Below, one piece after another: positions 1 through 5,560 of a stretch of DNA of 7,125 nt (positions are counted from its first letter, which is position 1; every line of letters starts with the position of its first letter). The DNA comes from Gammaproteobacteria bacterium (GTDB taxonomy: Bacteria > Pseudomonadota > Gammaproteobacteria > Steroidobacterales > Steroidobacteraceae): contig JAQGOD010000402.1 of assembly GCA_028293775.1 (NCBI GenBank), forward strand, positions 1 through 7,125, in the 5' to 3' direction. Below the pieces are notes generated by a model. That model was not told the DNA's origin and did no database searches. It saw only the letters and a program-made list of their open reading frames with translations. Made by a program: the position numbers and the translations under genes.

Positions 1-432
1 GCCAATTGGGCCTGGAGTCTGCCGCTGATCGTCATCACGGTCATCTTTCACGTCATCGGCCTCGTGCTGCTCAATGAACAAGTCCTTCGAGCCCGGCGCT
101 TCTTGCATGGCGGACGCGGCTTTCTCGCTACATTCTCTGTCGTGTTGGGCACAGCGACCCTGATCGCAATCCTGCTGCATGCCCTCGAGGCAGGAATGTG
201 GGCGGGTCTGTATGTGCTCCTCGGAGCATTGCCTGACGGCAGATCGGCGCTATTGTTCTCGCTGAGCGCGATCACGACTTATGCCCACGAGCATTTCGAC
301 CTGGCAGCCCGTTGGCGGCTGATGGGCTCGCTCGAGGCGCTGGACGGAATGATCCTGTTTGGCCTGACCACCGCCTTTCTTTACGGAATGATCCGGGAAC
401 TGCTTCACGATCGCCCTGGTCAACATCGCTAG
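1..432 (+). CDS. Ion-channel-like (two-TM potassium channel family) membrane protein, 5' end missing
   Basis: The reading frame is open from the first base to a TAG stop at 430-432 and gives 143 residues, so the N-terminus lies upstream of the window. The visible part is strongly hydrophobic: a likely membrane helix at residues 5-24, a second at 41-61, a short re-entrant or pore-helix-like stretch at 81-93, and a final helix at 112-133, ending in a short charged tail. From my knowledge of bacterial two-TM ion channel proteins (PF07885-like), the H60-x2-E63-x3-W67-x3-Y71 pattern at the end of the second helix and the segment WRLMGSLEALDGMILFG (105-121) fit that family. Where the potassium filter TxGYGD would be expected, the sequence reads ITTYAHEHFDLAARW, so the canonical filter is absent. 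It may be a relative that does not conduct potassium, or that conducts another ion. The family call is by motif memory, and the function is unproven. Confidence 0.72.
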   Translation, partial: ANWAWSLPLIVITVIFHVIGLVLLNEQVLRARRFLHGGRGFLATFSVVLGTATLIAILLHALEAGMWAGLYVLLGALPDGRSALLFSLSAITTYAHEHFDLAARWRLMGSLEALDGMILFGLTTAFLYGMIRELLHDRPGQHR

Positions 433-496
433 CACCTTGCAATTTGGCCTTTGGGCTCTAATGATGGTTTGATGATTCGCTTAAAGGGGGCGAGCA

Positions 497-763
497 ATGG
501 CGACGGGTTGGGCAAAAGAAGGCGCAGTGCAGGAACAGATCGATGCAACGGTCACAGACGCGATCAGGCTGGCGCAAAGCCGCTTACCTCAGGGACCGAG
601 CTTGAGCCATTGCGCCGAATGCGGGGCTGAGATCCCCCGAGCCCGCCAAGAGGCGGTTGCGGGCGTTCGGTTGTGCGTTTCCTGTCAGGACGCCTCCGAT
701 CGCGAACTTGTACGCTCCAGCGGATATAACCGCCGCGGCAGCAAAGATAGCCAGCTGCGTTAA
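497..763 (+). CDS. ybiI: DksA/TraR family C4-type zinc finger protein, YbiI-like
   Basis: This 88-residue protein has four cysteines, C39-x2-C42-x17-C60-x2-C63, that form a DksA/TraR-type C4 zinc finger. The N-terminus (MATGWAKEGAVQEQID) and the C-terminus (GYNRRGSKDSQLR) closely match E. coli YbiI as I recall it, which is also 88 residues. The motif EIPRARQEAVAGVRLC (45-60) is the family's finger core. The protein lacks the long coiled-coil that DksA inserts into the RNA polymerase secondary channel, so full DksA activity is not expected, and the role of YbiI is poorly defined. The ATG is preceded by a purine-rich ribosome binding site (AGGGGG at 485-490, 6 bases upstream). The gene stands 64 bp after the channel-like gene and converges on the DUF1501 gene, with 19 bp between the two stop codons. 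Identity is secure; function is not. Confidence 0.93.
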   Translation: MATGWAKEGAVQEQIDATVTDAIRLAQSRLPQGPSLSHCAECGAEIPRARQEAVAGVRLCVSCQDASDRELVRSSGYNRRGSKDSQLR

Positions 764-782
764 GATCGCAGGCAAAGCTCAT

Positions 783-2003
783 TCAAACAAGCTTCAGATC
801 CAGCAAAGACGTGTCCTGAAAAATTCGCGAACTTTGTAGAGCCGAAAGATCCCAAAGCGAACGGAACATGCCGCCTAAGACGGCCCGATAATCGTTGAGT
901 ACCGGATAGTCACGATCTTGAAACAGGGTGCCGCGTGCCAATCTCTGCTGCTCGCCGGCAATGGTTCCACCTCGAATCGAGCCGCCCAGTACCCAGTATA
1001 CGGTGCCGTGGCCGTGGTCAGTTCCGCGGTTGCCGTTTTCGCGGAAAGTCCGGCCGAACTCCGACAACACTACAACGACGGTATTCTTCCACTCGGGCCC
1101 GAGCGATTGCGAGAAGACTTGCAGGCCCCGGGCCAGGCTTCCCAGATTCGTTGCTAGCGCTCCCTGCGCGCCTCCTTCGGCAACATGCGTATCCCAACCG
1201 CCAATGTCTATGAATCCAATCCGATATCGATCACGCATCAGTCGGCCCATGCGCTCGGCCTCGAGCTCGAAGCCTTTGGTATTGATGGCGCTGCGATTGG
1301 CCACATTCATTTCATCCGCGAACTCCTGCGCTACTTCGTGACGCAACTCGAGCCCATTGCTCACTGCGGCCGCGAGATGATGGCCGGCGTACATGTCGCT
1401 GAGTATCCGTGCTTGACGTTCATCGAACGGCGGCTTGCCAAGATTCTTGAGCGATAGGTTTGGCACGGTGGCTGCTCCCTCGAAGGCAAGCGGCAACGCA
1501 TCGGTAAAGGCAATGGAGGAATTCACGCCCAAGGGGCCCACCAAAGTTTCGCAGAGGCGGCCGAGAAAGCCGGAGCGATAGTTACGCGAGCCGCCGGTCG
1601 GTTGACCTAGTTCGATACTGTCTTGCGTTTCGAAGTGGCTGCGCGACAAATCATCGGTCCCCGCGAATGGCACAAAGGCAATCTGGCGCTGCGAGTACAT
1701 GGCTCCCAGCGATTCACGCACCGCAGGTGCCAGTGCCCAATCGGCATCGAGCGCCAGCGCTCCGGTCTTGGACGAGGCGTCCGGTGCTGCGATCGCGATG
1801 TTGGGTCGCGCTTCGTAATAGAACGGTGTCGAATACGGGATCAACAAATTGCTGGAATCGTAGCCGCCGCGTAAAAAGACCAATAGAAAGCGCGCTCCCT
1901 CGCTCGGCGCGGCGTACAGCCGCCCGGAGACACGCGTGCTGAGCAGCGCGGCCGCACCCAAGGTCAGGACCTGACGGCGAGTCACTTGCTTGGATTCACT
2001 CAT
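783..2003 (-). CDS. DUF1501 domain-containing protein with Tat signal
   Basis: This 406-residue protein starts with a twin-arginine signal (T8-R9-R10-Q-V-L then a hydrophobic stretch to about residue 22), so it should be exported folded to the periplasm or cell surface. The DUF1501 hallmarks are present in order: FLRGGYDSSNLL (43-54), RSHFETQD (121-128), DIGGWDTH (266-273) and SEFGRTFRENGNRGTDHGHG (314-333), followed by the WVLGGSIRGG strand region (337-346). I recall DUF1501 being grouped with the alkaline phosphatase/sulfatase-like fold, and the conserved Asp/His residues would fit metal binding, but no substrate is known. Its ATG overlaps the end of the upstream DUF1800 gene by 8 bp (1996-2003). 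The Shine-Dalgarno match is weak, so translational coupling is likely. The length is normal for the family and the frame is intact. The TGA stop lies 19 bp from the stop of the convergent ybiI. Confidence 0.95.
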   Translation of the reverse strand: MSESKQVTRRQVLTLGAAALLSTRVSGRLYAAPSEGARFLLVFLRGGYDSSNLLIPYSTPFYYEARPNIAIAAPDASSKTGALALDADWALAPAVRESLGAMYSQRQIAFVPFAGTDDLSRSHFETQDSIELGQPTGGSRNYRSGFLGRLCETLVGPLGVNSSIAFTDALPLAFEGAATVPNLSLKNLGKPPFDERQARILSDMYAGHHLAAAVSNGLELRHEVAQEFADEMNVANRSAINTKGFELEAERMGRLMRDRYRIGFIDIGGWDTHVAEGGAQGALATNLGSLARGLQVFSQSLGPEWKNTVVVVLSEFGRTFRENGNRGTDHGHGTVYWVLGGSIRGGTIAGEQQRLARGTLFQDRDYPVLNDYRAVLGGMFRSLWDLSALQSSRIFQDTSLLDLKLV

Positions 2004-3519
2004 AGCTAAAATCCGGTGACGAAAGCAAAAACGTGTTCCATTCCTGCTGGGAATTTGCGCCGTTGAGCGCCGCCTTGGTGCGCGTGCTCAGAAGCGGCTC
2101 CAGCGCCTCGAAGTACAACCGAGTCGATAACTGCGGGAAACTCGGCGCGCTCACGCCGCCCTCCTCGGCCTCGAACAGCCCGGCGTTCCCGACGCCGATG
2201 GCACGGGCGATTTCGAATCGACGGCTCATTTGCCCTGAACTCGCCCAGTTCAGTTCCGTTAGGGGGTAGCCGTCGGGAGTTTGGCGGCCATAAGGCGTCT
2301 CCGCGAGACCATTGAGCCAACTCAAGATCGGCCGCGCATTGCTGATGGCTTTGCCGTCGTACGCGAAGCGTACGGCCGAGATCACGAAACGCATGGGATC
2401 CTTGAATTTGCCGCCCAGAGAGGCATTTAATTCAGGGGACAAGAACAGTGCGCGAAGAACAGCGCCTATATCGCCGTTGGTCCGCATGAAGATCTTCGCC
2501 AAGCGCTCGACCAGCACCGCCGGGGGATTATCGGCCACGAAGTAGGAGGCCAATTCGCGCGATATGAATCGAGCGCACGCGGGTTGCGACGCGATCAGGC
2601 TGACAGCCTCCTCCACTTCACCGAAGCCCTTGCTTTCGATGCGCCGTCCCAGAACGGTCTTGCTGCCGAAGTCGTGCCGAGCGGGATTGAATTCAAAGGC
2701 GCCGCGACGGATATAGAATTGCTGCAACGCAGGTTTAAGACGGGGCGCGTCGCCGACATTCACACCGACTCCGGTAAGAACCCGCGCGAGTTCCTGGACA
2801 TCCTGCTGCGAATAGCCGCCGCCCACACCCAGCGTATGCAACTCCAACAGCTCTCGCGCATAATTTTCGTTGATATGGCCCGCTGCGTTTCGGTTATTGT
2901 CCAGATATTGCAGCATCGCCGGATGTTCGAGCGTTGCCATCACGAGGTCCTTGAAATGCCCGAACACCCGCGGTCGGATGGCGCTGTCCGCATAGTCCCC
3001 GACCAGCCAGCGCAACCTGGCCTTGGATTGCGACACGCTGAAGTGGTTGAGCCAGAACCAAGTCATTTGCTCTTGCAACTGCGCGGGCGAATACACGGCA
3101 TGTAGCAACTGGCTTCGGACGGCTTCGTAAGCAAGTCGATTACCCCGCTCGCTCAAGAGCTTGCGGGCCTGCTGCTTGTCTTTGCCGTCCGGCATCGCGT
3201 TGATGATCTTGTCCTCTGCATTGGCCGCGGCGAGCGCCTGCGCAGGATCCGGACGGGCAGTTTCAATCGCTGAAACCTGCGCTGCAATGGGTGCCGGCAA
3301 GACTCCCCTGGCGGGCTGAAGTTGCGTCTCGAGAAATCTGCTTCGGCCCAACCGACGATATTCGGCCACGCTCGCGGTATTGAGGCCAAAGGATGCGCGC
3401 TCGAGCCACAGCACATCCTGACGATGCAGAGCGCCTCGTGGCGCCTCGGCCTGACGCAGGTCGGAGCTGACGCAGCCGGCGAGTAGTAGCGCAACACTCA
3501 GGGCGATGCGTATTCGCAT
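1996..3519 (-). CDS. DUF1800 domain-containing lipoprotein
   Basis: From the ATG at 3519 this is a 507-residue protein. I chose that start because it places a textbook lipoprotein signal at the N-terminus: MRIRIA, a hydrophobic core, then the lipobox LLAGC with the acylated cysteine at residue 16. The residue after the cysteine is Val, not Asp, so inner-membrane retention is not signalled and outer-membrane sorting is plausible. A TTG at 3555 would add 12 residues in front of the signal and is less likely. DUF1800 signatures follow: WLERASFGLN (38-47), WFWLNHFSVS (154-163), the diagnostic NENYARELLELHTLGVGGGY (217-236), ARVLTGV (245-251), FKDPMRFVISAVR (372-384), a YGRQTPDGYPLTELNW segment (410-425), and the usual end LLSSPDFSYE. 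Many members of this family pair with a DUF1501 gene, as here with an 8-bp overlap. Molecular function is unknown; co-export of the two products suggests a shared envelope role. Confidence 0.94.
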   Translation of the reverse strand: MRIRIALSVALLLAGCVSSDLRQAEAPRGALHRQDVLWLERASFGLNTASVAEYRRLGRSRFLETQLQPARGVLPAPIAAQVSAIETARPDPAQALAAANAEDKIINAMPDGKDKQQARKLLSERGNRLAYEAVRSQLLHAVYSPAQLQEQMTWFWLNHFSVSQSKARLRWLVGDYADSAIRPRVFGHFKDLVMATLEHPAMLQYLDNNRNAAGHINENYARELLELHTLGVGGGYSQQDVQELARVLTGVGVNVGDAPRLKPALQQFYIRRGAFEFNPARHDFGSKTVLGRRIESKGFGEVEEAVSLIASQPACARFISRELASYFVADNPPAVLVERLAKIFMRTNGDIGAVLRALFLSPELNASLGGKFKDPMRFVISAVRFAYDGKAISNARPILSWLNGLAETPYGRQTPDGYPLTELNWASSGQMSRRFEIARAIGVGNAGLFEAEEGGVSAPSFPQLSTRLYFEALEPLLSTRTKAALNGANSQQEWNTFLLSSPDFSYE

Positions 3520-3558
3520 AGACGAGGAACGGCTCGCGCCCAATCGCGTTGACAAGCT

Positions 3559-3768
3559 TTAAGGGGGCTGTTTTTTGCCGGAGGCCTTGTTTGTCTTCTT
3601 GGCCGCGTTCTTTGCTTTGACAGCTGACGGTCGGGTGTCTTTTTTCGCGCCGACCTTCTTGCCGACCTTTTTGATGGACAAGCGCTCCCCCGGATCGAGT
3701 GACTCCACCAGCTTTACAAATTTCGTCACCAACAATTTGATGTCTTTCTCGCGGCTACCCGTGGCCAT
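3559..3768 (-). CDS. Small lysine-rich hypothetical protein
   Basis: I do not recognise this 69-residue protein. It is probably a real gene: a strong ribosome binding site (AGGAGA, read on the minus strand from 3780 to 3775) sits 6 bases before the ATG, and the stop lies 39 bp before the DUF1800 ATG, in the same direction. The N-terminal half (residues 6-38) looks like an amphipathic helix with alternating Leu/Val/Phe and Lys/Glu. The C-terminal half (33-66) is a Lys/Ala-rich low-complexity tail resembling histone-H1-like or other nucleic-acid-binding tails. Seventeen of the 69 residues are lysine, and there is no signal peptide. A DNA- or RNA-binding protein, or one binding acidic polymers, is possible, but this is inference from composition only. 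Its neighbours are exported proteins, so its place at the head of this set may reflect shared transcription and not shared function. Confidence 0.65.
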   Translation of the reverse strand: MATGSREKDIKLLVTKFVKLVESLDPGERLSIKKVGKKVGAKKDTRPSAVKAKNAAKKTNKASGKKQPP

Positions 3769-3938
3769 TGATCTTCTCCTGTTGCTCCCCGCTCATTATG
3801 GCCGTTAAAAGGGCGGGCATCACGTGTATCCGAAGCCGCCGCGTAGGCCCCGTCCGACATCCCCTTGCCGCCAAAAGGCGATGCAACGGTCGAATTTGCC
3901 GCGACAATATGCAGGTTTGATCCCCCGAGCATAAATAC
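3769..3938. promoter_or_regulatory. Divergent intergenic region between the DUF1800/DUF1501 set and the paoABC-like set
   Basis: These 170 bases lie between two head-to-head gene sets, so promoters for at least one and probably both should be here. I could not find a convincing -35/-10 pair on either strand. Visible structure includes an interrupted inverted repeat at 3865-3886 (TTGC and CGCC pairing with GGCG and GCAA around an AAAA loop, with a 2-base AT bulge) and a CACGTG palindrome at 3821-3826. Either could be an operator, but both are short enough to arise by chance. A stop codon (3918-3920) in frame upstream of paoA rules out a longer N-terminus for that gene. Confidence 0.4.
3775..3780 (-). 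promoter_or_regulatory. Strong ribosome binding site of the lysine-rich small gene
   Basis: Read on the minus strand, the bases are AGGAGA, followed by six bases and the ATG at 3768. This is the best Shine-Dalgarno match in the window and the main support for the 69-residue gene being translated from this start. Confidence 0.75.
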
Positions 3939-4526
3939 ATGACCACGATCAGCAGAAGGGAAGTGCTCTCCGGCGGTGCGGCGCTAGCGGCAGTCGGTAT
4001 CGAGCCGCTGATGGCGCGGCAAGCCGACGCGCCAAAAACAGCCAGCACCGCCAATACCCCGTTGCACCTGACCGTAAATGGCAAACCGCGGGAACTTAAT
4101 GTTGATGGCCGAGTTACGGTGCTCGACGCGTTGCGCGAGCACCTACATTTGACCGGCACGAAAAAAGGCTGCGACCAAGGTCAATGCGGCGCCTGCACCG
4201 TCCACATCAACGGTGAGCGCGTACTCTCCTGTCTCACGCTGGCAGTCACCGCTCAGGGCAAGAAAATCGATACCATCGAGGGGCTGGCTGGCAAGGGTCC
4301 AGCACTGCACCCCATGCAGCAGGCTTTCATCGACCAGGATGCCTTCCAATGCGGCTATTGCACTCCCGGCCAAATCATGTCAGCCATCGCGTGCGTCAAG
4401 GAAGGACACGCCAAAACCGACGCTGACATCCGAGAATACATGAGCGGCAACCTTTGCCGCTGCGCGGCCTACCCGAAAATTGTCGCGGCTATCAAGCAAG
4501 CTCGCGCAAAAATGGAGATTGGCTGA
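3939..4526 (+). CDS. paoA: Aldehyde oxidoreductase (2Fe-2S)-binding subunit, PaoA/YagT-like, Tat-exported
   Basis: This 195-residue protein is the iron-sulfur subunit of a periplasmic xanthine dehydrogenase-family enzyme and carries electrons from the Mo cofactor to FAD. A Tat signal (S5-R6-R7-E-V-L then GGAALAAVG) opens the protein. The plant-type [2Fe-2S] domain uses C78-x4-C83-x2-C86-x11-C98, and the helical second domain binds another cluster with C138-x2-C141-x31-C173-x-C175 (QCGYCTPGQ and NLCRC). All eight ligands are present. Compared with E. coli PaoA (about 229 residues as I recall), it has a shorter pre-Tat region and lacks the insertion between the two cysteine pairs of the second domain. 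The ATG at 3939 is the only reasonable start, because an in-frame stop lies 21 bp upstream; its Shine-Dalgarno match is weak (CGAG). The stop overlaps the paoB start by one base. The other subunits show no signal, so this one is expected to carry the complex out. Confidence 0.93.
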   Translation: MTTISRREVLSGGAALAAVGIEPLMARQADAPKTASTANTPLHLTVNGKPRELNVDGRVTVLDALREHLHLTGTKKGCDQGQCGACTVHINGERVLSCLTLAVTAQGKKIDTIEGLAGKGPALHPMQQAFIDQDAFQCGYCTPGQIMSAIACVKEGHAKTDADIREYMSGNLCRCAAYPKIVAAIKQARAKMEIG

Positions 4527-5560
4527 TGCGCCCCTTTGTTTATGATCGCGCCGCTGACTTGCCTCAAGCCATCAAGCTCGGCGCTCGCACGGGTCAAGGT
4601 CAGACCGATGCGCCCGTGCAATTCCTGGCCGGCGGTACCACGCTGATCGACCTGATGAAACTCGACGTATTGACTCCGCAGCGAGTGGTGGATCTAGGGC
4701 CCGTGCGCGCCTCATGGACCGGAGTTGACATCACGCCAAGTGGAATGCGTCTTGGGGCATTCGCAAAAATGTCCACCGTCGCGGATGACGCGCGAGTCAT
4801 ATCGCAATATCCGGTCGTGGCGCAAAGCTTGCAGCTTGCAGCGAGTGCTCAGATACGAAATATGGCCACTCTCGGCGGCAACGTCTTGCAGAGGACGCGC
4901 TGTCCCTATTACCGCGACCCGAGCTGGAGTGCTTGCAACAAACGCGTCCCCGGCTCCGGCTGCGCTGCCATCAAGGGTTTCAATCGCAATCACGCGGTAC
5001 TCGGGGTCGATGACAGCTGCATATCGCAATATCCAGGGGATTTTGCCATCGCACTCATCGCGCTGGATTCCCAGGTGGAATTGACCGGACCTGCGGGATC
5101 CCGGCAAATTCCCTTTGCCTCGTTGCATGCCGCTGCCCAGTCGCAGCCGCACATCGAAACCACGTTGAAACCCGGCGAGATCATCGTTGCATTTCAGGTA
5201 CCCGCAGGAGCTTGGACGCGTCGTTCTCTTTATCTCAAGGTGCGGGACAGGGCTTCTTACGAATTTGCGATTGCCTCGGCCGCGGTCGCGCTCGCGTTCG
5301 AGATGGATGGGGAAACGGTGCGCGAGGCGCGAATAGGCCTTGGCGGCATGGCTTATCGGCCTTGGCGCTCGCACGATGCGGAAAACATTCTGACCGGTAA
5401 GGCGCTTACCGAGCCGGGCGCGGCGGCGGCGGCGGCAGTCGCTCTCAAGGGTGCCATTAGTCATGGTCACAATGACTACAAGTCCGAATTGGCTCAGCGC
5501 ACCCTCGTTCGGGCCCTGCTCGACGTCAAAGCATTGCGGGTCACCAGCGGGGCGTCATGA
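4526..5560 (+). CDS. paoB: Aldehyde oxidoreductase FAD-binding subunit, PaoB/YagS-like, with Fe-S loop
   Basis: This 344-residue protein is the FAD subunit of the molybdenum hydroxylase and should pass electrons to an external acceptor. The two FAD-binding stretches of the family are FLAGGTTLIDLM (33-44) and ATLGGN (114-119). The C-terminal CO dehydrogenase flavoprotein-like domain starts near residue 236 (YLKVRDRASY). Between them is a cysteine loop, C126-x10-C137-x8-C146-x18-C165, containing ACNKRVPGSGCAA. E. coli PaoB and 4-hydroxybenzoyl-CoA reductase carry a [4Fe-4S] cluster in a comparable insertion, so an extra cluster is expected. The ATG at 4526 overlaps the paoA stop (TGATG), with GGAG at 4514-4517 as ribosome binding site. 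The frame is open further upstream, to 4454, but that part lies inside paoA and I did not use it. No signal peptide is visible, consistent with export as a passenger of the Tat-tagged small subunit. Confidence 0.93.
   Translation: MRPFVYDRAADLPQAIKLGARTGQGQTDAPVQFLAGGTTLIDLMKLDVLTPQRVVDLGPVRASWTGVDITPSGMRLGAFAKMSTVADDARVISQYPVVAQSLQLAASAQIRNMATLGGNVLQRTRCPYYRDPSWSACNKRVPGSGCAAIKGFNRNHAVLGVDDSCISQYPGDFAIALIALDSQVELTGPAGSRQIPFASLHAAAQSQPHIETTLKPGEIIVAFQVPAGAWTRRSLYLKVRDRASYEFAIASAAVALAFEMDGETVREARIGLGGMAYRPWRSHDAENILTGKALTEPGAAAAAAVALKGAISHGHNDYKSELAQRTLVRALLDVKALRVTSGAS
5420..5437 (+). repeat. Short GCG trinucleotide run in paoB
   Basis: Five GCG codons followed by GCA encode six consecutive alanines near the C-terminal end of the FAD subunit (residues 299-304). 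It is a small in-frame repeat that could vary in length between strains without breaking the frame. Confidence 0.7.

Noticed and set aside
437..480. Possible promoter TTGCAA / TAATGA upstream of ybiI
   Set aside because: The spacing is about 16 bases, but the -10 match is only two of six positions. This is too weak to call.
755..771. Inverted repeat CTGCG / CGCAG around a 7-base loop at the end of ybiI, as a possible bidirectional terminator
   Set aside because: The stem is only 5 bp, it overlaps the stop codon, and no T-run follows on either strand, so it does not qualify as an intrinsic terminator.
2584..3105. A 173-codon open frame on the plus strand
   Set aside because: It lies wholly opposite the DUF1800 gene, whose conserved motifs run through the region. 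The translation shows no recognisable family and there is no good ribosome binding site.
3520..3555. TTG start at 3555 for the DUF1800 protein
   Set aside because: It would put 12 polar residues before a perfect lipoprotein signal, and there is no Shine-Dalgarno sequence in front of it. The ATG at 3519 is the better start.
3755..4159. A 134-codon minus-strand frame spanning the intergenic region
   Set aside because: It covers the paoA Tat signal and first cluster domain in antisense, overlaps the lysine-rich gene's start, and has no family resemblance.
4712..5470. A 252-codon open frame on the minus strand
   Set aside because: It is the antisense shadow of paoB. The translation is Arg-rich and without domain signatures, as is typical of antisense frames in GC-rich genes.
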